A DNA stretch of 64,000 bases from contig NZ_FNQK01000004.1 of the NCBI RefSeq assembly GCF_900107625.1, positions 62,001 to 126,000 of the forward strand, given 5' to 3'. Source of the DNA: Bizionia paragorgiae. Lineage in GTDB: Bacteria; Bacteroidota; Bacteroidia; Flavobacteriales; Flavobacteriaceae. Position numbers and translations under genes: made by a program. Of this stretch, positions 28,085-37,117 are shown one piece after another (the first letter of the stretch is position 1; every line of letters begins with the position of its first letter). The notes beneath the pieces are model-generated. The model saw only the letters and a program-made list of their open reading frames with translations. It had not been told where the DNA came from and did no database searches.

Positions 28085-28613
28085 TAAAAAAAGTCCGAAA
28101 TAATGCGCTAGCATTATGGACTTATACTATTGTACAGCTCCCCCAAAAAGAATCAGCGAAGCTAATTCGAAAAAAAAAACATTAAAGCTTACTTTAAAAC
28201 CTCAACCCAGAAAAAAGTCCGAAATAATGTGCTAGCATTATGAACTTATACTATTGTACAGCTCCCCCAAAAAGAATCAGCGAAGCTAATTCGAAAAAAA
28301 CAAACCCCTTAACTGAATACGCTAAAGCATACATTAAAACCTAAACGCATAAAAAAAATCCGAAATAAGGCGCTAGCATTATGGACTTATACTATTGTAC
28401 AGCTCCCCCAAAAAGAATCAGCGCAGCTAATTCGAAAAAAACAAACCCTTAATAGCATATGCTAAAGCATACATTAAAACCTCAACGCATAAAAAAGTCC
28501 GAAATAATGCGCTAACATTATGGACTTATACTATTGTACAGCTCCCCCCAAAAAGAATCAGCTCAGCTAATTCGCAAAAAAGAAAAAACATTAAAGCTTA
28601 CTTTAAAACCTCA
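28085..28613. repeat. Four tandem 124-141 bp repeat units with conserved hairpins
   Basis: Units share the start AAGTCCGAAATAATGC at 28091, 28215, 28356 (variant) and 28495, giving steps of 124, 141 and 139 bp. Each unit carries hairpin 1 (AAGTCC..ATAATGC-GCTA-GCATTAT..GGACTT), the constant block TACAGCTCCCCCAAAAAG, hairpin 2 (AATCAGC-nnn-GCTAATT, loop GAA or variants), and an A/T-rich end with a third small palindrome. There is no open reading frame of note and no spacer-like unique sequence between units, so this is not a CRISPR array. A fifth, truncated unit is at 29548-29628. Confidence 0.85.
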
Positions 28614-28655
28614 TAACTAAAATTCATATAAAGATTCTTCAGTCGTTCCTCATTA

Positions 28656-28893
28656 AAATAGTAATTAGTAGCTAGTAAATAGTAGTTAGTTTTAATCTCC
28701 GACTAATTGATGTATAAAATCTCCATGTCACTTCGAGTGGTTTTCGAAGAAGCTAGAGGCTGGAAGTTGGAAACTGAAAGTCCTAGTTACGAATTGATTA
28801 ACGAATTGTCATTGACTGCGTCGAATCTTCGATTTCTGAATGCAGTGAAGAATCTTGTGCCTCATTTGACCTTGATCAAAATGAACATAAAAC
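28656..28893. repeat. 238-bp duplicated segment, copy 1
   Basis: Nearly the same sequence as 29310-29547: starts with a TAGTAATTAGTAGCTAGTAA-type stretch, then TCACTTCGAGTGGTTTTCGA and GAAGCTAGAGGCTGGAAG, ending in ATAAAAC. A partial third copy of the first ~85 bp is at 28926-29009. The TCACTTCGAG and GTCGAAG motifs are inverted relative to each other inside each copy. Similar segments are a familiar kind of dispersed intergenic repeat in flavobacteria (recollection). The small open frame in it is not a convincing gene. Confidence 0.8.
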
Positions 28894-28925
28894 TTCAATT
28901 TTCGTACAGATTCTTCGGTCGTTAC

Positions 28926-29009
28926 TCATTAAAATAGTAATTAGTAGCTAGTAAATAGTAGTTAGGTTTAATTCCGGTTCTCATCATACATAAAATCACC
29001 ATGTCACTT
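28926..29009. repeat. Partial third copy of the 238-bp segment
   Basis: Shares the TAGTAATTAGTAGCTAGTAA stretch and the following ~60 bp, with scattered changes, up to CCATGTCACTTT. The rest of the unit is missing. Confidence 0.7.
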
Positions 29010-29077
29010 TAACGAAAACAAAAGTCCCTATTAGGGATTTAGGGGCGGGATTAGTGGTCAGTAGTTATTGAAAAGCT

Positions 29078-29290
29078 TGTCGTTTTTAATGGAGTCCTTT
29101 TCTTTTTTTCATTGCCAAAAAAAGAAACAAAAAAGTCTAGGCTGATTTTCGTAATCTTGAAAACTGCGCAAAATCCTTATCATGCGGATGGCAACCGCTG
29201 CGCTAGGCCATCCTCCGCTGCCTGCCGCTGCGGCTTTTACTTGTTTTGCTACGATGACGAAAAATAGGCCGGGAACCTCCTTAAGTAAGT
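29078..29290. repeat. GC-rich element with imperfect inverted ends
   Basis: A poly-pyrimidine/poly-purine lead (CTTTTTTTCATTGCCAAAAAA) is followed by TCTAGGCTGATTTTCGT, which is imperfectly inverted at the other end (ACGAAAAATAGGCCGGGA). The middle is much more GC-rich than the surroundings (GGATGGC...GGCCATCC inverted, CTGCCTGCCGCTGCGGC). No coding frame. Similar blocks occur between genes in other Flavobacteriaceae (recollection, to be searched). Possibly a non-autonomous mobile repeat. Confidence 0.5.
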
Positions 29291-29309
29291 TTCTATTTAA
29301 TCGTGAAAA

Positions 29310-29547
29310 AGTTAGTAATTAGTAGCTAGTAAATAGTAGTTAGTTTTAATCTCCGACTAATTGATGTATAAAATCTCCATGTCACTTCGAGTGGTTTTCG
29401 AAGAAGCTAGAGGCTGGAAGTTGAAAACTGGAAGTCATAGTTACACAATGAACTATTATTTGTCATTGACTCCGTCGAAGCTTCGATTTCTGAGTATAGC
29501 GATGAATCTTGTGATAATTGTGACCTCGATTAAAATGGGTATAAAAC
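29310..29547. repeat. 238-bp duplicated segment, copy 2
   Basis: Second full copy of the segment at 28656-28893, differing by point changes. It is followed directly at 29548 by the truncated fifth unit of the hairpin repeat. The two repeat families therefore lie side by side, as they do at the first copy. Confidence 0.8.
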
Positions 29548-29628
29548 GAAATAATGCGCCAGCATTATGGACTTTCACTAGTGTACAGCTCCCCCAAAAA
29601 GAATCAGCGCAGCTAATTCGAAAAAATC
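29548..29628. repeat. Fifth, truncated hairpin repeat unit
   Basis: Matches the first ~80 bp of the tandem units (ATAATGCGCCAGCATTAT hairpin, TACAGCTCCCCCAAAAAG, AATCAGCGCAGCTAATT hairpin). The hairpin arms are intact while the loop has changed (GCTA to GCCA). Confidence 0.8.
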
Positions 29629-29767
29629 TAAAAACAAACACATCATTTCTCCATAACACCAATAGAAAACTAAGATTACAACACACTCCTCGTAATATTA
29701 GCCTAGCCCACTTTTCATCACTAAATTTTTCTTAACTTGTTAAGGCATTAATTCTAAACACCTCACT

Positions 29768-30922
29768 ATGAAAACTCACTATAACATTATTATTGCTGGT
29801 GCCGGTGGCATTGCGGAAGCGGCTGGTCTTATTTTAGCGGAGTGGAGTGCTGTAACCCCTACCATTTACATTGGAGATCAGCTTTTAGAAAAAGCGCAAA
29901 GCGTAGCCCAATGGATACTAGACGGCACCACAAAATCCTGTGAGGTGATTCCCTTTCAAATGGATGCCACCGCTTTAAATACTGAGACGGACGCTATTTT
30001 TAAAAAAGGTGATGCCCTACTCGATTGCTTACCGGGGAGCCTAGCGCCACACATGGCATTAATAGCGAAAAACCACGAGCTGCAGTATGCTAATCTTACC
30101 GAGTATGTTGCTGAAACCAATCGTATTATTGAACTCGCAAAAGATGCCGACACCGGCTTCGTTTTACAAACGGGATTAGCTCCTGGGTATATTGATGTAC
30201 TAGCACATTATCTATTCCAAAACTTTTGTGATCAATACGGCGTTAAGCAGGTGGACCGCCTAGAATTAAAGGTGGGTGCCCTAACCAACCACGCCATTGC
30301 GCCCCATTATTATGGTTTTACATGGAGTCCTGTCGGTGTGGCTACCGAATATATAAAGAACTGTATTGTGATTCGTAACTATAAAAAAACCACTGTTCCA
30401 GCACTCTCTGAACGCGCCTCTATTATTATTAACGGCATTCATTATGAAGAAGATCTGACTTCTGGTGGGGCGGCAGATTTACCTGATGCCCTAAGTGGCT
30501 TGGTAAAACACCTCGATTATAAAACCCTAAGACACCCCGGACATTATAATTGGGTGGAACAGCAGCTCGAAAAACTAAAACACAGTGACAATCCGATTTC
30601 CGGATTGCAAAAGGTAATGCAGACAGACATTCCGCATATCGAAGATGATCAAATTGTTATTTATGCTGCTGTAGAAGGCAAGGACGCCAGCGGTAAATTA
30701 CGCCGTCAAGAAATCGCTAAACGCATTTACCCACAGCAGGTCGGTAAACACAAGTTAAGAGCGATTCAAACGACTACAGCAACACCACTACTCCAAGCTA
30801 TAAGCTGGTTGTTAGAAACAAAACCTAAAGGCGTGATTCTTCAAAGTCAGCTGGAAGCTAACGCTTTTTTAAATGGCGATTTTATAACACGCGTCTACGG
30901 ACCAATTAAGTCATCGGTTTAG
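29768..30922 (+). CDS. Saccharopine dehydrogenase family protein
   Basis: 384 residues. Begins with a Rossmann dinucleotide fold, YNIIIAGAGGIAEAAGLIL, followed by an acidic YIGDQ and the LLDCLPGSLAPHMALIAKNH strand-helix seen in saccharopine dehydrogenase/LYS9-like reductases. YANLTEY and QTGLAPGYIDVLAHYL are conserved further in. The reaction would be an NAD(P)-linked oxidoreduction of an amino acid derivative; lysine breakdown is possible but no partner gene is near. Stands alone after the repeat region. Confidence 0.85.
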   Translation: MKTHYNIIIAGAGGIAEAAGLILAEWSAVTPTIYIGDQLLEKAQSVAQWILDGTTKSCEVIPFQMDATALNTETDAIFKKGDALLDCLPGSLAPHMALIAKNHELQYANLTEYVAETNRIIELAKDADTGFVLQTGLAPGYIDVLAHYLFQNFCDQYGVKQVDRLELKVGALTNHAIAPHYYGFTWSPVGVATEYIKNCIVIRNYKKTTVPALSERASIIINGIHYEEDLTSGGAADLPDALSGLVKHLDYKTLRHPGHYNWVEQQLEKLKHSDNPISGLQKVMQTDIPHIEDDQIVIYAAVEGKDASGKLRRQEIAKRIYPQQVGKHKLRAIQTTTATPLLQAISWLLETKPKGVILQSQLEANAFLNGDFITRVYGPIKSSV

Positions 30923-30937
30923 GGCGTCTAGCAGACA

Positions 30938-32536
30938 CTAAAAACATAAGTCCTTTATCTCACTACCATCACGATCTATAAGTCGTTTATCTAAACGCTC
31001 ACCCGTCTTATCAAAGGTGTACAGGTAGCTTTTTCCTGTCTTACTAACTGACAAGCTATAAGTGTCTCCAGCTTTTAATAGCGTTGTAAAATACGGCACC
31101 TTTTTATGATAGTCGTAGTTGTTTAGAATTTCATGTTCATAAAATAACGCCACTTGAATGGTACTGGCTGTTGTATTCTGGTAAGGAAACGTCCCTAGCT
31201 CATTACTAGGATCTATTCTTTTATTATTAAGCATAAGATAGTCTACAGCATGCAGTCTCTCATTTTCAAAATGACCACTCGGAATAAGGCTATAGTCGGT
31301 GTTGCTTAGTGTTCTATAAGAATTAAGATGGGTCTGACTTATAGTTAGTGGGTCGATATTATACAGGTTTTTAAACTGAGTAGCCATCCATTTTTTTCCA
31401 CCGGCTGTGGGTTGTTCAAGAATATGATCGATTCCAGCAAGCACTATCACCTTGCGGTCCGGATTCAATTTTAGTGTTTTATTGTACAGGTTCTCCGCTT
31501 GCCCCAGCTCTCTGTTTTTATTGGGGTCTGTGTTCTCATAGGCAACAAACTCATAGCCTAGAGCCTTTGCCTTTCGAATAAGGTTAGCAAACTGCTGCTC
31601 GCTAGTATAAAACCCCGTTTCCATGGTAGGATATGAATTGTTTTGATTCAACACACTATCTTGACCACTAGCCAAAGCCTCTAACGCTAAATAACGGTAC
31701 CCGATATCCCTAAGTTGTTCTAAAACATCAGAAACGAGTAATCTATGATTAGGTAAGAAATGGTTTTCATTAATCATTACTACCCTATGGTTTTTCGCTT
31801 TGCTTACAATACTATCAATAGCGTTATCCGTCGCGTTTACATGTTTTTTAATACGATTAACAATGGCTTCATTAGGTTTAAATCTAGACTCGAGCGACTT
31901 TAAGTACTTTGTATACTCGGTGTTATTCCCAAGAAACGAAGCATAGGTTAATTCCATTTGAAATTTTGTCCATTCTTCTTGTTTGTCATAGGTAGGAAAT
32001 AGCTGAATTTCATTTAGGACGGCATAAAATTTATTTGAATTTTCATGTTTTTTAACCACGTCCATAACTGTACTTATATCCTTCCTGTAGCCCGGACCTA
32101 ATTCTACGCTTTTAAACATCTGCTCTAAATCGATAGCTAATGATTTTCTAGCATTTGTAACTCGTGGTCGCCCTATAAACTGCAATCTATTCTTTTGGAT
32201 TAGGGTATCAAAAACAATCAGATCTTGAGGGTATTGATGCGCTTTATTTTGTGATACCGTTACAAAAACATCGTAAGGCGGATCGTCTGTTTTGCCATAG
32301 ACTAAGACGGGATCTTTTAGTTTAAACGGCTGCTGACGTATAATCTCCTGTAACTCCTTTTTATCGGTAGTATAGGTTATATCTGCTGGGGATTTAAAAT
32401 ACAACTGCAAATCAGCATTCACGATATGCAAACTGTAATTTCTTACATATCTATTCTGTTCAAAATGCTCGCTTATTTTAGGAGCACAGCCACAGAGAGT
32501 AAGTAGTAAAAGGGTGGATAGTATTTGTGTTTTCAT
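30938..32536 (-). CDS. Lipoprotein with ChaN/Tiki-like domain
   Basis: 532 residues. The signal peptide MKTQILSTLLLLTLCGC ends in a lipobox Cys (17). The N-terminal ~230 residues are unrecognised. From about 240 to 390, HRVVMINENHFLPNHRLL, YRYLALEALASGQ, FVAYENTDPNKNRE and KVIVLAGIDHILE fit the ChaN/Tiki/erythromycin-esterase-like fold, in which the conserved Glu and His residues of the (G/N)ExH...H motif are functional. Catalysis is not proved. It converges with the saccharopine dehydrogenase-like gene, 15 bp apart. Confidence 0.65.
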   Translation of the reverse strand: MKTQILSTLLLLTLCGCAPKISEHFEQNRYVRNYSLHIVNADLQLYFKSPADITYTTDKKELQEIIRQQPFKLKDPVLVYGKTDDPPYDVFVTVSQNKAHQYPQDLIVFDTLIQKNRLQFIGRPRVTNARKSLAIDLEQMFKSVELGPGYRKDISTVMDVVKKHENSNKFYAVLNEIQLFPTYDKQEEWTKFQMELTYASFLGNNTEYTKYLKSLESRFKPNEAIVNRIKKHVNATDNAIDSIVSKAKNHRVVMINENHFLPNHRLLVSDVLEQLRDIGYRYLALEALASGQDSVLNQNNSYPTMETGFYTSEQQFANLIRKAKALGYEFVAYENTDPNKNRELGQAENLYNKTLKLNPDRKVIVLAGIDHILEQPTAGGKKWMATQFKNLYNIDPLTISQTHLNSYRTLSNTDYSLIPSGHFENERLHAVDYLMLNNKRIDPSNELGTFPYQNTTASTIQVALFYEHEILNNYDYHKKVPYFTTLLKAGDTYSLSVSKTGKSYLYTFDKTGERLDKRLIDRDGSEIKDLCF

Positions 32537-32783
32537 TTTTGGGAAGTTCGGTTTGGTATTTGTTACGACTAGTAACTTACTAAATTCGTTTCAAAATCCG
32601 TATACGAAGTATTGAATTTTAGAATTGATTGGTATAATGCTTTAAAGTACTTATGTAGTACACCTAACACGCCTCTACTATAAAGTAGGTATTTATTTAA
32701 TATGCTATACACACGCTATACCTTTAGGTTAAATCGTTTATGTTCATTACTTTAGGATACACAAAACACTTTATAATTATTCT

Positions 32784-33530
32784 ATGGCCGAGCAACGCGG
32801 ATTATTAAAAATTAGCGGTACGATTGGGGATTTAAACTTTTTTATCGTGAATGGCAAGGGCTATGTGCGCAAGGCAGGTGGCGGTTTTAATGGAGACGCT
32901 ATTCGGACACAAGACCAGATGAAACCTGTTCGGGATAACGCCTCCGAATTTGGGCATTGTAGCAGGACTAAAAGTCGGTTTCGTCGCGCTTTACTCCCAT
33001 TCTTTGGCGGAATAAAAGGACGACAGATCCACTCAAGATTAATGACCTTATTTACACAGCTTAAAGATTTGGATTTTGTTTCAGAACGTGGAAAACGTCA
33101 AATTAAACTTGGCTTACAAACCGCTAAAGGAAAACGTGTATTAAAGCAGTTTGAATTTATTCCGCAGCAACGGCTAATGACTGATCTCTATGAACATTCT
33201 GTGTTTGATTGGAACACCCAGCAGCTAACGGTAAACGATTTCAACCCCAGTTTATACAATACTCCCAAGGCTGCCACACATATAGGTATAATTTTGGGTG
33301 TTTTAGATTTTGACTTTGATCATTTTGAGTCCGCCCTAGAACGTTCTCCGACTTATTTTCTAGCCGTTGATTCCCTTGCTAGCTCCTTTAATTTGGAGCT
33401 CTCGAATAGTATTGCGCTAAAACACTCCAGAGTTACGGTTATAGGACTCCGCTACTACGAGATTATCGACCAAGAGGTTTATGATTTACAGTCGGGTATT
33501 GCGGTTAGGGTGTTGGATTATAGGGAATAA
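32784..33530 (+). CDS. Conserved Bacteroidota protein of unknown function
   Basis: 248 residues, no signal peptide. Starts MAEQRGLLKISGTIGDLNFF, a pattern I associate with a Bacteroidota-restricted family of unknown function. Arg/Lys-rich in the first half (RTKSRFRRALLPFFGG, RGKRQIKLGL) and with a beta-rich second half. The basic first half could contact nucleic acid, but that is speculation. Solitary. Confidence 0.7.
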   Translation: MAEQRGLLKISGTIGDLNFFIVNGKGYVRKAGGGFNGDAIRTQDQMKPVRDNASEFGHCSRTKSRFRRALLPFFGGIKGRQIHSRLMTLFTQLKDLDFVSERGKRQIKLGLQTAKGKRVLKQFEFIPQQRLMTDLYEHSVFDWNTQQLTVNDFNPSLYNTPKAATHIGIILGVLDFDFDHFESALERSPTYFLAVDSLASSFNLELSNSIALKHSRVTVIGLRYYEIIDQEVYDLQSGIAVRVLDYRE

Positions 33531-33619
33531 AAGCAATTATTATTGGCTATTTGAATTTTTATAATCTATAGTCCCACATTGTCTTCATTAAAGCTCAGCA
33601 TTAAACACGAAGAGCACTA

Positions 33620-34540
33620 TTAATTAATTAGTAACTTATTTAAATCTTCAGGACTGCCATTAAAATCGTTAGCATCAACAGTTGTTCGGATGCCTTTAAC
33701 CACAGCTTTTTCTGTAAACTGATGAAAATCCCAATCCACATTATCAACACGGTGTTTACCAGAGTAAGCCGCTATCCATAGCGGGTAGTCGTCTATATGC
33801 CCTTTTAAATTATCTTCATAAAACGTCAACCCTGTATACACCATAGGTTTTACCCCGTATTCCTCTTCAGCTAATTTTAACCAATTAAGCACTCCTGTTC
33901 TTAAGTTTTTCATTCCAAACCGACTTTCCTTTTCAATATCTAGAATAGGTATAAAATCGCCTTTTATCAGCTTAACATTATCAGCATAATTTTCAAATTG
34001 TTTTGTTGAGTTCTCATTAGGTCGGTAATAATGATAAGCCCCACGAATATAATTATGTTGCTTTGCTTTTTTCCAATTTTCCTCAAAGCGAATATCTTCA
34101 CCATTTACCCCCATTGTAGCACGAATAAAGACATATTCGATAGGGTGATGGGAAGTCCCCATTTCTACCCAATTAATCGTTCCTTGATAATGCGATACAT
34201 CGATTCCGAAAATATACATAGAACTAGAAATGGAAGGATCTTCCTCCATTTTAAAATAGGTGTTCTTTTTACTGGTTAATGGCACTATTACCAGGGCTAA
34301 AATAATTACTGTCTGACCAATTAGCACCCCAATCAGTATTTTATAATTCTTAAAAAAACCGAGTACTCCACCTTTGTTGGTGTCCTTCTTTTTAGATTGG
34401 CTAGTACTTTTTATTATGAGCTTATTTAAAAAATAAATAGCTAATACACACAGTACAAAAACGACAAACGCTAGCACCCAAAACCTAATAGGATGGATTT
34501 CTTTAAAATCAATAATGTGATAATAAATCTTTCTAATCAT
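33620..34540 (-). CDS. Glycoside hydrolase family 25 lysozyme, membrane-anchored
   Basis: 306 residues. Two hydrophobic segments (about 19-41 and 68-90) precede the GH25 domain (about 105-300). FGIDVSHYQGTINW carries the first catalytic Asp, FIRATMG the next strand, and FIPILDIEKE the catalytic D-x-E pair, followed by PMVYTG and YPLWIAAY. GH25 enzymes cut peptidoglycan between MurNAc and GlcNAc. The anchor would place it in the periplasm, consistent with cell-wall remodelling. Confidence 0.92.
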   Translation of the reverse strand: MIRKIYYHIIDFKEIHPIRFWVLAFVVFVLCVLAIYFLNKLIIKSTSQSKKKDTNKGGVLGFFKNYKILIGVLIGQTVIILALVIVPLTSKKNTYFKMEEDPSISSSMYIFGIDVSHYQGTINWVEMGTSHHPIEYVFIRATMGVNGEDIRFEENWKKAKQHNYIRGAYHYYRPNENSTKQFENYADNVKLIKGDFIPILDIEKESRFGMKNLRTGVLNWLKLAEEEYGVKPMVYTGLTFYEDNLKGHIDDYPLWIAAYSGKHRVDNVDWDFHQFTEKAVVKGIRTTVDANDFNGSPEDLNKLLIN

Positions 34541-34615
34541 GTAGTGTATTATAATGTATTTTTTTTATGCAAAGTTCTACTGCTTTCAAGGGGATAAACT
34601 ATCTAAACAGACTAA

Positions 34616-34951
34616 TTAATATAACAGCATTTTTTTAGAAGATTTTCTCCATCCTGCCTGATTTTGATAGTCGACAAAATAAATTTTTAAATCTGCTTGA
34701 GCTTCGTAGTCCACGAAATAAATTTTCTTTTTTGCCTGGTTAGCATATTTAGTAAAAAACCATTTACCATCGTTATCACCAGCTTGATTTTGGTACTTTA
34801 CTTTAAAGACTTTTAAATCGGCTTGCGCTTCATAGTCAACTACAAACACTTTTACATCAGCCTGATTAGTATAATCTACTGAATACACTTTTTGAGCCTG
34901 TACAACACCAAACGAAAGGACGATTGTAAGTAAAATCACTAATTTTTTCAT
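34616..34951 (-). CDS. DUF6150-type repeat protein, secreted
   Basis: 111 residues with a signal peptide (MKKLVILLTIVLSFGVVQAQ). The mature protein is a run of six repeats of about 13-14 residues on the pattern (V/F)-x-Y-x-x-Q-A-D-(V/L)-K-(V/I)-(Y/F), for example DYTNQADVKVFVVDYEAQAD. It ends in YFVDYQNQAGW. This regular pattern suggests a small solenoid. Function unknown. Followed by a 199-bp AT-rich stretch which marks the left edge of the defence island. Confidence 0.8.
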   Translation of the reverse strand: MKKLVILLTIVLSFGVVQAQKVYSVDYTNQADVKVFVVDYEAQADLKVFKVKYQNQAGDNDGKWFFTKYANQAKKKIYFVDYEAQADLKIYFVDYQNQAGWRKSSKKMLLY

Positions 34952-35149
34952 AGGTACTTTAATTTTTTAATTTGAGACTTGCCATTGTCCTATTCTGAAT
35001 ATACTGCCACTAGATGTTACATTTCAAGTAAAAGGTCTGGAAGATTTATTGCATATAATAAAGGCTAAATACACTACAAATAATATCAAAACAATATATA
35101 TTATATTTTCCCGCTTTTATTGTAAAAAATCGTAAATACTAGAAATTAA

Positions 35150-36139
35150 TTAAAGATTATTACTGTTTTTTCTGAACCACTCTACAATATCCAGATACTT
35201 GTTATGAAGTTCTAAAAAACGCTCTAAAGAGTCCTCTATCCTTCCTGCTTTATAGTGCTCAGGAAGTGGTTTATACTTTTTCATTAATTCATTATACAAA
35301 GCATCTATTTTATAAAAATAGTCTACCACATATTCGTAGCCTGAAATGTCAATATCAATTTTTAAACTGTCTGAACTATAACTTATAATATGTGGCTTTT
35401 CCGTTTTAGTAAACCCTATTAGCCTATAAGCGTCACTCTCTTTCTCAAAATACCATAAAACACTATCTCTTTCAGACGCTATTTTTTGATAGTCAATTAA
35501 AGCTTCTATGGCATGTTCTGCTTGACTTTTTAAAAGTGCTACTCTTTTTATATCATAAACAGACTCACTAACCTGCTCATATAATTTAACTCCCATCCAT
35601 GCAAATGGTCCTAAGTCGGTTATAAACTTTTCCAGATAATTATAATCTTCTAAGCACGCTACAAGCTTATCTAAAGGCACACCATCCTCAAAGCGGCTTA
35701 AAGCTATCTTAAAGTCCTCAAACAAACTTTTTATTTGTAAGTATTCTTTACTAGGTTTAAAGTTTACTTCTTGATCCTTGCAAAAATGAAAACTGAGATC
35801 AAAACTCTTTTTTAAATCTGTAAAATTACTAAGCTGATTACAGATATACATATCTTTTACATCACCCTCAGAATCACTTTCTATAAACAAGTCAAGAAAA
35901 TAACCCGTATTAGAATAGAAAGTCATGCCTTCACACCCTTTATTACAAGATCCACAAATACCGAAAAATACATCATCAAAAGCAAAGCACCCTTCTTTTT
36001 TGGCTTCTTCAAACTCCGATTCTAATGCTCCTATAAATTGCGCCTTCGAAACATTCATATAAGATTTAGTGTCGTCTAAAAGCTGTTTTAGTGCATGTGT
36101 ATCAAAGTTTTTGATAGCTTCGATGATTTGTTTTTTCAT
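35150..36139 (-). CDS. Protein of unknown function with CxxCxxxC cluster, partner of HNH nuclease
   Basis: 329 residues, cytoplasmic. No family recognised. Residues about 61-68 form CGSCNKGC, a possible metal-binding knuckle, in a beta-rich N-terminal half; the second half is helical (LLKSQAEHAIEALIDYQKI and a C-terminal amphipathic tail). Its start lies 23 bp after the stop of the HNH endonuclease gene, so the two are probably co-transcribed. The location at the edge of the defence island suggests a two-gene nuclease module, which is an inference. Confidence 0.6.
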   Translation of the reverse strand: MKKQIIEAIKNFDTHALKQLLDDTKSYMNVSKAQFIGALESEFEEAKKEGCFAFDDVFFGICGSCNKGCEGMTFYSNTGYFLDLFIESDSEGDVKDMYICNQLSNFTDLKKSFDLSFHFCKDQEVNFKPSKEYLQIKSLFEDFKIALSRFEDGVPLDKLVACLEDYNYLEKFITDLGPFAWMGVKLYEQVSESVYDIKRVALLKSQAEHAIEALIDYQKIASERDSVLWYFEKESDAYRLIGFTKTEKPHIISYSSDSLKIDIDISGYEYVVDYFYKIDALYNELMKKYKPLPEHYKAGRIEDSLERFLELHNKYLDIVEWFRKNSNNL

Positions 36140-36162
36140 AGGTTGCTTTTTCTATTATTATA

Positions 36163-36903
36163 TCAAGAGACAATGAAATCTTCAAATCGTTTTCCATTAC
36201 ACTTAAAACAAACTCCCGACTGAACATGATTATATTCTGGAAAAACGCCTGCTCCTGCACATCTAGAACACAGAATTAATTGTTGAACAACATTACCACT
36301 TGAGTCAAGTTTCGGAATTGAAGCATGTGCATGCAGTTCTTCATGACATTCCCAACATAAAGTAATCAAAGCGTTATCTGAATATTGCCACGCATAGCAC
36401 CCCTCTTGATAGAATTTATGATGTACATGTAGACCTAAAACCATATCCCATTTCCTTTCTTTTAATTCAACATTATAAACTGCATCATAGGTTTTACTTG
36501 AGACCTTTCCTCTAATTCCATTCTCTATAATCAGTAATAAGTTTGAGTTTATTTCTATACAATTATTATCAATCATTTTAAGCCCTAAGATTTGAGCGCT
36601 AGTTTCCCCTTCCCTATAAAGAGCTACATAACTTTTATCAGTTGAAAACTCTGATTGATCAGTAAATGCTATTAGAATTTTATTTTTTTTCAAATCCCAA
36701 ATATGCGTAAGATACTTCTCATTTTTAATAAATTGACTTTTAGCAGCATTAACAGGCAATTGATTACTAAAAATTAATCCGATATTATATTTTTTACTAT
36801 AGGAAAGATTATTACAATGCTGGCATTCGTAATTATCTCTTTCAAGAATCTGTTTTCTCTTTGCTTTCCAGCGGTTATCTAATAATTGTTCTTGATATGT
36901 CAT
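36163..36903 (-). CDS. HNH endonuclease with C-terminal zinc ribbon
   Basis: 246 residues. It starts RWKAKRKQILERDNYECQHCNN, the CxxC knuckle of an HNH nuclease. The core appears much later, LGLHVHHKFYQEGCYAWQYSDNALITLCWECHEELH, with the His-His and CxxC ligands and NALITLC. About 100 residues are inserted between the first knuckle and the core. A second CxxC pair (CSRCAGAGVF ... CFKCNGK) forms a C-terminal DnaJ-like zinc ribbon. It precedes the unknown partner by 23 bp. DNA cleavage is predicted. Confidence 0.85.
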   Translation of the reverse strand: MTYQEQLLDNRWKAKRKQILERDNYECQHCNNLSYSKKYNIGLIFSNQLPVNAAKSQFIKNEKYLTHIWDLKKNKILIAFTDQSEFSTDKSYVALYREGETSAQILGLKMIDNNCIEINSNLLLIIENGIRGKVSSKTYDAVYNVELKERKWDMVLGLHVHHKFYQEGCYAWQYSDNALITLCWECHEELHAHASIPKLDSSGNVVQQLILCSRCAGAGVFPEYNHVQSGVCFKCNGKRFEDFIVS

Positions 36904-37117
36904 AAATTATAATTTTCATTAAGAATATAGAAGCCCTTAATCGATATTTGACGTAAAACCCTAGGGCTAAGCACCTTTTTAAGCTAGCATTTTTTCAATC
37001 TTCTTACACTATCATTATCACCACTCATATCTAACGAAGTCGGTTCTAAGAGATATAGAATAACGTCTTTTACGTTCAGATTTTTAATAGCAACATATAT
37101 GAATTTATTTAAGTATA

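Noticed and set aside
28085-28613. CRISPR array, because of the regularly spaced repeats
   Set aside because: Units are 124-141 bp and similar over their whole length; there are no short direct repeats with unique spacers and no cas genes.
28707-28937. Protein-coding frame of 76 codons starting MMYKISMSLRVVFEEARGWK, repeated at 29361
   Set aside because: Lies inside the 238-bp intergenic repeat, the two copies diverge at the C-terminus and one runs on into an unrelated repeat; no family resemblance.
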